Assembly: GCF_018729255.1 (NCBI RefSeq)
Contig: NZ_CP076063.1
Span: forward strand, 149,625-213,624
Direction: 5' to 3'
DNA length: 64,000 nucleotides
Origin: Cupriavidus sp. EM10
Lineage (GTDB): Bacteria > Pseudomonadota > Gammaproteobacteria > Burkholderiales > Burkholderiaceae
Of this stretch, positions 37,541 through 45,034 are shown piece by piece; position 1 is the stretch's first letter; every line of letters begins with the position of its first letter. The notes under the pieces are model-generated. The model was given only the letters and a program-made list of their open reading frames with translations, made no database searches and had not been told where the DNA came from. A program made the position numbers and the translations under genes.

Positions 37541-38063
37541 ATGTCCCAAGTCACTACATCGATGGCCCGCGAGGTGTCGCTCGGCAACCGCCCGAAGAAC
37601 GAGCCGCAGTTCATTGCCCCAGGCGAGCCGCAATATGGCGAGATTGCGCGGTTGGACGCGTTTATCTTCAAGCGCTACCTGGACCGCGTGTTCTGGCATC
37701 CGCGGCCCGACGTTCTGCGGTTTGAGGTTCGGGCGAACCCCTCTCCGTAGGGAGCATCTATGACGTCGTTGCAATCGTGGGAAGGGCGAAGGCGAGGTTT
37801 GGTTCGCGGAAGATGCCGTCCCGACGCGGTGGGACTACGTCGCCATTACAGAGAGTACCGACGGGCTTGGGCGCCTGCAGCGGGAAAAAGCCAAAGCTGA
37901 CGGCCGGCTTCCCGAAGACTATGTGCCTTTCGTCGGGGACGGTCCCGTGCAGGACTATTCCAATCTGGAGAACCCAGAAGAGGTCGAGCAACGTCGCTGG
38001 GCCGTGGTGAATCGCCTCCGTGAGGCAAATCGTCTCGCCCGGCACGCCGCAGGGAAGCGGTAG
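37541..38063 (+). CDS. Unknown protein, two apparent frameshifts
   Basis: MSQVTTSMAREVSLGNRPKNEPQF opens the frame. Restoring one C near 37740 and one G near 37780 joins three open segments into one protein: ...RFEVRANPLSVGSIYDVV, then AIVGKGEGEVWFAEDAVPTRWDYVAITESTDGLGRLQREKAKADG and an ending NRLREANRLARHAAGKR. Codon quality is uniform over the joined segments. About 174 residues. No family recognised. Divergent from the minus-strand operon across a 157-base gap that must hold both promoters. Confidence 0.55.
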
Positions 38064-38117
38064 GCGTCGTGGTGTTGTAGGTTGTCGGAAGGCGAGGTAA
38101 GATTCGTCCGATTCTCC

Positions 38118-38225
38118 GCGCTACTGCGCATCGACACCTGCCGGCGTACCGGCCATCTGCTTTTCTTCCACCCATTGGGGCTTTTGTCCCCATTGGGGCA
38201 TGGCTCCATCTTCCGTATCGGAGCC
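38118..38225 (+). promoter_or_regulatory. ATCGAC-type composite leader
   Basis: GCGC-TACT-GCGC-ATCGAC (variant first stem), GCCGG-CGTA-CCGGC, a CCCATTGGGG/CCCCATTGGGG region, and GGCTCC...GGAGCC whose 3' arm contains the ribosome-binding GGAG and ends three bases before the ATG. Confidence 0.6.
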
Positions 38226-38228
38226 ACC

Positions 38229-38432
38229 ATGTCCATTACCCACGCTCGTTCCACCTCCTTCGCTCTTGTTGCGCTGGTGGTCATTCTGTTCGTTGCGCTG
38301 TTCTTCATCGTTACGACACCGCAGCTTGCTCTTCTGTATGTCCAACTGAGCGCCTTGGCGCCAATGGCCCTTTTGGTCGTTGTGCTTTGGACGCTCAGCA
38401 ATTTTGAACATCTCTTGGGCCGCCCGGCCTGA
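38229..38432 (+). CDS. Small two-helix membrane protein
   Basis: 67 residues: MSITHARSTS then two hydrophobic segments (FALVALVVILFVALFFIV and LSALAPMALLVVVLWTL). No family recognised. Preceded by the composite leader with paired Shine-Dalgarno. Confidence 0.6.
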   Translation: MSITHARSTSFALVALVVILFVALFFIVTTPQLALLYVQLSALAPMALLVVVLWTLSNFEHLLGRPA

Positions 38433-38545
38433 GAATTGGTCGAAACGACCGCATAGTCGCGCTCACCCTTTGGGTGAGTGCGGCCCATCACTACCCTCCG
38501 GGAGACGACCCGGTTAGGGTACCGCTCCCGGCTTCAGACGAAGCT

Positions 38546-39028
38546 ATGTTTCCCAAAACCATCGACATTGAGGTTGGCCCTGTGCCGGCCGAGGAATCCT
38601 GTGCTCAGGTTGGTCGCGACGACTACGAAGAGCGCTCGCGGCGCGAATGCGCCGTGTACATTCGCCAGTTGCAAAGAATCTTCCAGCATCCCAATCCGGC
38701 AGTCCTGAAGTTCGTGCGACGCGGCTTTCCCCATGAGTTGGGGCGCTATCACGAGGTAGTCGCAGTCATGACTGCAGAAGGCGCGGACTTGTTCGACGAG
38801 ACCAAGTTGCCGCTCGCGTGGGATCACGTTGCGCGTGCCGAACTGACCTGGCTGCGGTTGCAATATCAGTGGCGTGAGACGGTACTCGCACGACCGACAG
38901 CGCTGGCACTCGTGCCAGACATCTTTCATCAACGCGACATCCCGGATTTTCCGGATCATCCTGCAGCCATGTGGTGGGCAATGGGCTTCATGCCCATGCC
39001 GGCGGGCCGTGCGATCGCAGTTCACTAG
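38546..39028 (+). CDS. Unknown soluble protein
   Basis: 160 residues from MFPKTIDIEVGPVPAEE; the open frame extends 24 codons upstream but that part lies over leader hairpins (CTCACCC-TTT-GGGTGAG and GCTTC-AGAC-GAAGC next to the ATG). Contains RRECAVYIRQLQRIFQHPNPAVLKFVRRGF and MWWAMGFMPMPAGRAI. No family recognised. Confidence 0.55.
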   Translation: MFPKTIDIEVGPVPAEESCAQVGRDDYEERSRRECAVYIRQLQRIFQHPNPAVLKFVRRGFPHELGRYHEVVAVMTAEGADLFDETKLPLAWDHVARAELTWLRLQYQWRETVLARPTALALVPDIFHQRDIPDFPDHPAAMWWAMGFMPMPAGRAIAVH

Positions 39029-39039
39029 GAGCGCATGCC

Positions 39040-39192
39040 ATGAACGCTATCCAAAAGTGCACCGTCATCGCCCACCTTTCCGGTGGCACGGTACCGTACA
39101 TCGAGAGTGACGGCCACGTGAACGTCGTGATCGTCGACCACGACATCGAAGGTGTCGGGTCAGGGTCCGCCTGGAGGCGACAGCCGATGTGA
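39040..39192 (+). CDS. Small unknown protein
   Basis: 50 residues, MNAIQKCTVIAHLSGGTVPYIESDGHVNVVIVDHDIEG..., preceded by AGGAG. Short but with a good start signal and even codon quality. Confidence 0.45.
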   Translation: MNAIQKCTVIAHLSGGTVPYIESDGHVNVVIVDHDIEGVGSGSAWRRQPM

Positions 39193-39228
39193 GTCGTCAG
39201 TCTGCTCAACGCTGGCTGGATTTGGCCA

Positions 39229-39320
39229 TGTGATTCCCGTAGCGCGGACCCTGCGCTACTTCCCTTCCTTCCCTCGGAGACCTCCCGAGCGGGGGTCTCC
39301 CTATTCATTTGAGAGACCCC
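39229..39320 (+). promoter_or_regulatory. Switch-like leader with alternative pairing
   Basis: GTAGCGC...GCGCTAC hairpin, then GGAGACC (39276-39282) can pair with GGTCTCC (39294-39300), or GGGGTCTC (39292-39299) can pair with GAGACCCC (39313-39320) that abuts the ATG and covers the ribosome-binding region. The two pairings exclude each other. The first hairpin with the preceding TGATTCC resembles the leader near 44330. Confidence 0.6.
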
Positions 39321-40112
39321 ATGTACAACCAAATCATCGAGAGATTCACCGCCGCCCAGCAGGCGGCACGTCAGGCCTATCAGGATGCCGCCGACTTCGA
39401 GCGTGACATGCTCGCCGGCACCGGCACTGAAGAACCGTTCTTCGCCGTTGGCGTCCGGTCGACGTACCGGCAAGAGAACGAACTGGAGAAGTTCTGCCAA
39501 TCTTTGGCCGGTAACGTCGTCAGTCGGGCTCGCAAGGAGTTTGCGCCCCCGGGCGCGCGGCTCGACATCGACAATAGCGCCGAGTACGAGCGTGCAGGCC
39601 TGGATATCCATCAAGCCCTGAAGAAGGGAGAAATCCCCGACCTCGACAAGCTCTGGGCTTCGCTCACCGCCTATTACAAGGGCGATGGCGGCGCGGCAAC
39701 GGCTTACCGTCAGGCCGCATCGCGGATCGTGCGCAACTTTGGCTTGCATCGCAATGCTGAGGTAAAGCGTACGGCCGCCGGCGTGGTGTTGAAGAAGACG
39801 GTCTATACCGAGGCGTCCTACAGGTCGAGCCGGCGCAGGGTGGGCTATCACAGCACCCAGCCGACGGCGGATTGTCTGATGGGTCTCGCCACTTTCGCGG
39901 GCAAAGCTGGCAATGCATTGCTGGCCAAGCAGCTGGGGGGCATCAACCTATACGAGCTGGAGTACGTCTCGCGCGAGAAGATCGCAATGCCAGGACTCGA
40001 CATCACCTTGTTCAACGACAAGTGGGAGTTCAAGTTCTGCAACGAACTGGCAGAGGCGCTGATGCTCTTCATTGGCGAGTACGGCCAGGAGGCCATGCAG
40101 GAGCGGCGCTGA
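39321..40112 (+). CDS. Unknown protein, tandem paralogue 1
   Basis: 263 residues, MYNQIIERFTAAQQAARQAYQDAADFERDM... The next gene encodes a paralogue: both begin MYN, share a PD-LD-W/Y region (EIPDLDKLWASLTAYY versus ETPDLDRYWCVLTQRY), AYRQ-A, and PGLD-NGYWELRF-type ends. DUF4942-like proteins in plasmids often have this size, but I cannot confirm it. The stop overlaps the next start (TGATG). Confidence 0.6.
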   Translation: MYNQIIERFTAAQQAARQAYQDAADFERDMLAGTGTEEPFFAVGVRSTYRQENELEKFCQSLAGNVVSRARKEFAPPGARLDIDNSAEYERAGLDIHQALKKGEIPDLDKLWASLTAYYKGDGGAATAYRQAASRIVRNFGLHRNAEVKRTAAGVVLKKTVYTEASYRSSRRRVGYHSTQPTADCLMGLATFAGKAGNALLAKQLGGINLYELEYVSREKIAMPGLDITLFNDKWEFKFCNELAEALMLFIGEYGQEAMQERR

Positions 40113-40879
40113 TGTACAACTCGCTTGTCGAGGCGTTCCGTGCGGCGCAGGCGGCCTCGGCTGGAGCGTTTGCGCGGGTCAGCGTGTTGGCGTCGCAGGT
40201 CGGCGCGGATTCTGCGATTGTGCCGTTGCCTGTTGACCACGCTGGCGAATATCGTCGCTTCCTACGGCGCCTTGTAGCAAGCCTGATCGATCGGGCGGGC
40301 AACGAGTTTGGCATTGCAGGCGCTCCGGTCAGCATTGACGAGACGCGTATCCCGGTGAACGGCTACCCAAACATCTGGGAGGCCCTTCGTGCCGGAGAGA
40401 CGCCGGATTTGGACCGGTACTGGTGCGTGCTGACGCAACGGTACGAGCATCGCGGCCGCGCGCTGGCGTACCGTCAGGTCGCACAGACGCTGGCCGCAGC
40501 GCTAGAGTTGGACGCGCCGAACGCGGTGCGCCGCTTTGCCACGGTCGTGCGCCTGCGCCTCAATGCGTCGTCCGAGCCGTCTGCCGCACGCCCGTTGCGG
40601 CGAGTAACGGCAGACGCGCATGGCGAAGTGCGGGCGGCCTTGTTGGCGCTGGCGGCCTTTGCGCAGGACGCCGGCGAGCCGGCGTTGGCCGGCTGCCTGC
40701 GCCAGTTCGATCACGGCGAACCGTTTGCGCCCCAACAGCGGCGGACGTTCCCGGGTCTCGATGTCGTGCAATACAACGGGTACTGGGAGCTGCGGTTCAC
40801 TCTTTCGCTTGGCGAGCGCCTCCTGGCGTTCGTCGCCCAGCACCTATCCGAGCCAGCATCCGAGTCAATCTCGGCGTAA
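40112..40879 (+). CDS. Unknown protein, tandem paralogue 2
   Basis: 255 residues, MYNSLVEAFRAAQAASAGAFARV... Paralogue of the preceding gene with the same conserved blocks, including YRQVAQTLAAALELDAPNAVRRF aligned with YRQAASRIVRNFGLHRNAEVKR and a C-terminal FPGLDVVQYNGYWELRFTLSLGERLLAF. Start is coupled to the previous stop. Function unknown. Confidence 0.6.
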   Translation: MYNSLVEAFRAAQAASAGAFARVSVLASQVGADSAIVPLPVDHAGEYRRFLRRLVASLIDRAGNEFGIAGAPVSIDETRIPVNGYPNIWEALRAGETPDLDRYWCVLTQRYEHRGRALAYRQVAQTLAAALELDAPNAVRRFATVVRLRLNASSEPSAARPLRRVTADAHGEVRAALLALAAFAQDAGEPALAGCLRQFDHGEPFAPQQRRTFPGLDVVQYNGYWELRFTLSLGERLLAFVAQHLSEPASESISA

Positions 40880-40900
40880 GCAGCCTGGCGCCTTTCCTTT

Positions 40901-40927
40901 GCCCCGTTTCAACGGGGCATTTTCTTT
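40901..40927 (+). terminator. Hairpin before the methylase-helicase gene
   Basis: GCCCCGTT-TC-AACGGGGC followed by ATTTTCTTTTC: a probable weak terminator or leader hairpin 20 bases before the next start. Confidence 0.6.
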
Positions 40928-40939
40928 TCTGGAATCCCT

Positions 40940-43900
40940 ATGACTTATTGGTACGAGCCCTTGCGGGCCATCGTTAGCCTCGGCTCGCAAGCCGACAAGA
41001 TCGCTCACATGGGCGAGCTGCACGCTGCGCGGGAGAAGCATTTGTCGCAGTTCTTCACCCCCGACGCCATTGCGCGGCTCATGTGGGGCGTCGTCGAGAC
41101 CTGGCGCCCCGGCCGGAAGATATCGGTTCTGGACAATTCGGTCGGCTCGGCCCGGCTGATGCAGTATGCCGATCCGGCGCAGCACAGCCTGTATGGTGTT
41201 GACGTGCACGAGCCGGTGATCGCGGCAGTCCAGCAGTGCATCGAGGCCGCCGGCTTCGAAGGCAGCTTCCGCATGGCGGGCATGGAGGAAATCCATCCCC
41301 GGCGATTTGACGTCGCCATCATTAATCCGCCGTTCTCGATCCATCTGGAATCGCCGCATCTGCAGCCGCTCGGTTGCACGACCTGGGGAAGATTCGGGCC
41401 CAACAGCAGCGCTCTGAGCCACGAGTATGCGTTGGCTCAGGCGCTGGAGGCGGCACAGCTCGTTGTGGCGCTCTTGCCCACAAGCTTTGTTGACCGTTTC
41501 GTCAACGTTCTGGATCACCGGGACGCGCACATTACTGCCGCCCGCCGCGTGGTCGGCATCTTCGACCTGCCGGCATCGGCCTTCCGGGAGGAAGGCGCGA
41601 CGGTGCACACCTCCATTGCGGTCTTTGGCCGCTATCGGATGGGCCGAGTTGTGCGGCAGTCGCACAGCGATTTGACCATTCCCTTGCCCGCGCTGGACCT
41701 GAATCTCGATGATCGAATCTTCGGAGAGGCACGACTAGGGCACCAGACGCTGGATGACGCGGGCCCTGCCATTACGCGCCCCGTGACCTCGCAGAAACGG
41801 GTACGCATTGCCCATGATGGCCGCCGGATTGTCCTGGGATTTGAGTGCGGCTTCGTCGAAGCAATGGTGCTGAACCGTGTCCTCGATTGCAGGATCCGGC
41901 CGTTGGATGGCCAGCGCCTGCCGCAAGGCATGCACTACGCCGGCAGCGGCCGCCTCGATCTCGAGGCCTATCTGGTGCAGGACGACCCGATGGCGGCGCT
42001 GGATGGCTTGCTGCGGCTGATTCGCGGCGCCGGCGGCGTACCGCAACTGGCCCCGGGGTTCCTCGAGCATTTCCGCAAGCGGGTACGGCGCAGCGCGCGC
42101 CAGGCTACGCCGCTGCGGCACACGGTCTGGACGACGGGTGTGAATGCAGCGGAAGCGATCTTCGGCCTGGCCCTCAAAAGCCATGTGGCGGATGCGGCAA
42201 AGTGGGGCAGCCCCGTGATCAAGGCCGGCGAGACCGTGGCGTTTGCGCGGCAGCCGGACGGCCGCTACGCCTACCACGCCGGCGGCAGTCAGTTCGTGCT
42301 AACGCTGGACGAGCTGATGGGGCGTTTTGCCGTCAGCAGATCAGAGCAGACCTGGGAAACCGTGCACGAAGGCTTGTCGGTGAAGTATCCGCAGCAAGCC
42401 CTGGCGCTGCGTCGCCGAATGCAGGCGCTGGGTATCGACCGCTGGCTAAACTGGGAATTTCAACAAAGTGACCTGGTGGAGCTGCTCCAGAAGCCCTGTG
42501 GTGCTGTGGCGGCGTGGGAACAGGGTTGCGGCAAATCGCGGCTCGCGGCGGGCTTGATCCTGCTGTCAGGGGTCAAGCACGGCCTGATCGTGGTCGAGTC
42601 GCGGCTGGTCCCGGAAATGCGTGCCGAACTGGCGCAGATCCTGCCGCCGCAGTCGGTGCATGTCATCGACTCGCCGGAAGCACTCGGGAAGCTGGGGCAG
42701 ATCAATCTCATCGCTTACGAGCGCTTGCGCATGCCGGTGTGTCGGGAAGCTTCCCGGCGCGTCACATATGCCCACAAGCTTCGGCGCAGGATTGGCCTTT
42801 TGGTGGCCGACGAGGGCGAGCGACTGTCCAACCCGACCAGCGACCAGAGCCGCGCGCTCTGGCAGCTGTCGGCGCGGCGGCGGTTCGTCCTGACGGGTAG
42901 CCCGATTGCGAACTATCCCCGTGACGTCTTCGGCCTGATTGCCTTTACGGGCGGCGACGGCACGGCGGCTCAGCCCTACGGTTATCGCCGCGGGTACCTG
43001 GATTGCCAATGGCTGGCGACCGCGCAGCACGCTCAACGCGGCGTGGACCGCTTCCGCGATGACTTCGTCGTGCTGGAATGGGTGACATGGGAATTCGCGG
43101 AGAGCCTGCAGGACGGCGCCAAGCGGGAAGTGCCAAAGATCGGCAATCTGCCGCTTTACCGCCAGATGCTGGCGCCGCACATCAAGCGGCGGCTAGTCTG
43201 CGAGCCCGACGTGGCCCGGTACATCCAGATCGATCCGCCGGCAGTCGAGGTGGTAGAGACGGATTGGGATCCGAGTCATCTGTCGCTGTACCTGCGCACG
43301 GCCGACGAGTTTGCGGAATGGTATCGGGATATTCGTCGTGCCGACGGACGCTCGAACAATCTGATTGCAATCCTCGCCCGCATCCGCGCCGTGCACTTCG
43401 CGGCCAACTACCCGCAGCATGGGGTGGAGGGCGTTGGGGCGCTGGGGCAGTTGACCAGCAAACAGCGTGCGGTGATTGAGCGAATGGAAGCCATCGCGGG
43501 TGAAGGTAAGCAGGCCATCCTGTTTGCCGAGAACCCGGGGGTGATCGACCTGATCGCCGGCCAACTGCAGGCGCGCGGCGTGGAGACTGTGCCGTTCCAC
43601 GGCGGCATTCCGATTGCGAAGCGCGTGGCCGACAAGGACAGGCGGTTCGTGAACGGGTCGGCCACCGGCCTGCTCTGCACCAAAGGGTCGGGCAGGGCAG
43701 GGTACAACCTGCCGAACGCTGACTATGTCCTCTTCTACGACCGTTCGTGGACGTGGCGCATCGAGTATCAGGCGATGCGGCGCGCGCTGCGTTGGAACCG
43801 GAGAGGGCAATTGAAGGTCGTGTATTTCCACCTGCCGGGGAGCATCGATGTCTACCAGGACCAAATGGTGGCGCACAAACGCGACGCCATGGAAGCCGGC

Positions 43901-44041
43901 TTGGACTGGGCGACCCCAGAGCTCGAAGACGAGGCGTTCCTGCACATGGACACGCTTCTCGATGCCTTTGTCGAGGACCTGGCGGCGCTACATGGCCGCA
44001 AGACCGGCGATCAACGACAACTGCTCAAGGAGGCAGCATGA
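40940..44041 (+). CDS. DNA methylase-SNF2-like helicase fusion (DarB-like anti-restriction candidate)
   Basis: 1033 residues. N-terminal adenine-methylase domain: HLSQFFTPDAIARLM (35-49), SAM-binding VLDNSVGSARL (63-73), catalytic NPPF at 129-132. C-terminal superfamily 2 helicase: Walker A GCGKS (529-533), DEGE (624-627), LTGSP (651-655), then the second RecA lobe with ILFAENPG, TVPFHGGI, STGLLC-type TGLLCTKGSGRAGYNLPNADYVLFYD and RALRWNRRGQ. No nuclease motif is seen. Methylase-then-helicase order without nuclease recalls DarB of phage P1 (much longer), which protects injected DNA from type I restriction. It lies in a transfer element, so a protective role is reasonable inference. Confidence 0.8.
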   Translation: MTYWYEPLRAIVSLGSQADKIAHMGELHAAREKHLSQFFTPDAIARLMWGVVETWRPGRKISVLDNSVGSARLMQYADPAQHSLYGVDVHEPVIAAVQQCIEAAGFEGSFRMAGMEEIHPRRFDVAIINPPFSIHLESPHLQPLGCTTWGRFGPNSSALSHEYALAQALEAAQLVVALLPTSFVDRFVNVLDHRDAHITAARRVVGIFDLPASAFREEGATVHTSIAVFGRYRMGRVVRQSHSDLTIPLPALDLNLDDRIFGEARLGHQTLDDAGPAITRPVTSQKRVRIAHDGRRIVLGFECGFVEAMVLNRVLDCRIRPLDGQRLPQGMHYAGSGRLDLEAYLVQDDPMAALDGLLRLIRGAGGVPQLAPGFLEHFRKRVRRSARQATPLRHTVWTTGVNAAEAIFGLALKSHVADAAKWGSPVIKAGETVAFARQPDGRYAYHAGGSQFVLTLDELMGRFAVSRSEQTWETVHEGLSVKYPQQALALRRRMQALGIDRWLNWEFQQSDLVELLQKPCGAVAAWEQGCGKSRLAAGLILLSGVKHGLIVVESRLVPEMRAELAQILPPQSVHVIDSPEALGKLGQINLIAYERLRMPVCREASRRVTYAHKLRRRIGLLVADEGERLSNPTSDQSRALWQLSARRRFVLTGSPIANYPRDVFGLIAFTGGDGTAAQPYGYRRGYLDCQWLATAQHAQRGVDRFRDDFVVLEWVTWEFAESLQDGAKREVPKIGNLPLYRQMLAPHIKRRLVCEPDVARYIQIDPPAVEVVETDWDPSHLSLYLRTADEFAEWYRDIRRADGRSNNLIAILARIRAVHFAANYPQHGVEGVGALGQLTSKQRAVIERMEAIAGEGKQAILFAENPGVIDLIAGQLQARGVETVPFHGGIPIAKRVADKDRRFVNGSATGLLCTKGSGRAGYNLPNADYVLFYDRSWTWRIEYQAMRRALRWNRRGQLKVVYFHLPGSIDVYQDQMVAHKRDAMEAGLDWATPELEDEAFLHMDTLLDAFVEDLAALHGRKTGDQRQLLKEAA

Positions 44042-44289
44042 AAGCCAATGAATGCACCGTGACGTTGGGAGATGGGCTGGCAACGATCAAGCGGCGCGGT
44101 ACGCGCGGCACCAGCGTTGCTAAGATCCTCGGCACCGTAGAAGCGGACGGCATTGAGGTCTTCTGTCTGGATCGTCTCGTTCACGGGATTTTTGAGACAG
44201 AGATGGACGGTTGGCAAGTCAGCGGGGCGGTTACCACCTTGCTAGCCCGGGCTACCGGACCATTTCCAGCCAAAAGCGAGCGAAATTGA
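44038..44289 (+). CDS. Small unknown protein coupled to the methylase-helicase
   Basis: 83 residues (MKANECTVTLGDGLATIKRRGTRGTSVAKIL...). The start overlaps the previous stop (ATGA) with AAGGAGG just upstream. Beta-rich pattern, no family recognised. Confidence 0.6.
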   Translation: MKANECTVTLGDGLATIKRRGTRGTSVAKILGTVEADGIEVFCLDRLVHGIFETEMDGWQVSGAVTTLLARATGPFPAKSERN

Positions 44290-44328
44290 CGAGCTTTCAG
44301 GGTCATCCGACCTAGCATTCCCCATATG

Positions 44329-44410
44329 ATGATTCCTGTAGCGCGACCCCGCTACAGGCTCTCTCAGATGGACCCGTTCCTACCCGCCCCACTGTTGTGG
44401 GGGCTTTTTT
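44329..44410 (+). terminator. Hairpin plus intrinsic terminator
   Basis: CCTGTAGCG...CGCTACAGG, then at 44386-44410 GCCCCAC-TGTT-GTGGGGGC and T6. The first hairpin with its TGATTCC prefix resembles the leader near 39230. Confidence 0.75.
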
Positions 44411-44461
44411 GCCCAAAGATTGGGGGATAGTTGTTCGGGGCAACACGAAAGGAGAAAAGAT

Positions 44462-44824
44462 ATGGCGTTTGACGCCACAAGCATTGAATACGCCTTTGCC
44501 AAGCTGCTCGGCAACGAAATCGGAGCTAGAGGGACCGTCTTTGACGCGGATATCTTCAGGGCCGGTCGGGAAAAAGACTTGGCCAGAGTCTTGGGCAAGG
44601 CCGCTGACGCTCTGGAGGCCCGCGTTAATCGGCTCTCATTTCCTGAACCCGCCACGCTGGCTGGCGGCAGCAAAGCAAGAATCGATGTCGCAGTTGCCAG
44701 ACTGAGGCGCATTGCCGGTGTGCTTTCAACTTCGACAAATGTGGCGGCAGTTGGGTACTCCTGGGAGGTGATTGGTTGCCTGGTGTCCACGATTGCTGCG
44801 CTTCTTGAAGAATTGGAGCGGTAG
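44462..44824 (+). CDS. Small unknown protein upstream of the PRTRC cassette
   Basis: 120 residues, MAFDATSIEYAFAKLLGNEIGARGTVFDADIF..., alpha-helical. GGAG is 9 bases before the ATG. No motif recognised. It lies between the methylase-helicase unit and the PRTRC leader. Confidence 0.55.
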   Translation: MAFDATSIEYAFAKLLGNEIGARGTVFDADIFRAGREKDLARVLGKAADALEARVNRLSFPEPATLAGGSKARIDVAVARLRRIAGVLSTSTNVAAVGYSWEVIGCLVSTIAALLEELER

Positions 44825-44884
44825 GCCGGTTCTTCGTCGGTATTGCAGGGAGGGCAGTTATGCGCTATCCTCGCCGCACCCACC

Positions 44885-45031
44885 GCGTCCTAGACGCATC
44901 GATCCCGCACCTCCGGGTGCCAGCTTTTTGCAGTACGGTGGCCGCCAGCATAGCCTGGTAGTCCATCCTTCCATCCCACCGGGAACCACGTTCCCGGTGC
45001 GGCAACGGGTTCCCCATTTCCGCGAGAACCC
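44885..45031 (+). promoter_or_regulatory. ATCGAC-type composite leader of the PRTRC operon
   Basis: GCGTC-CTA-GACGC-ATCGAT, then GCACC-TCCG-GGTGC, then CACCGGGAA-CCACG-TTCCCGGTG, and finally GGGTTC...GAACCC ending three bases before the parB ATG, with the purine-rich GAGAA of the ribosome-binding region at its 3' arm. Four consecutive hairpins in 150 bases. Confidence 0.65.
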
Positions 45032-45034
45032 ACA

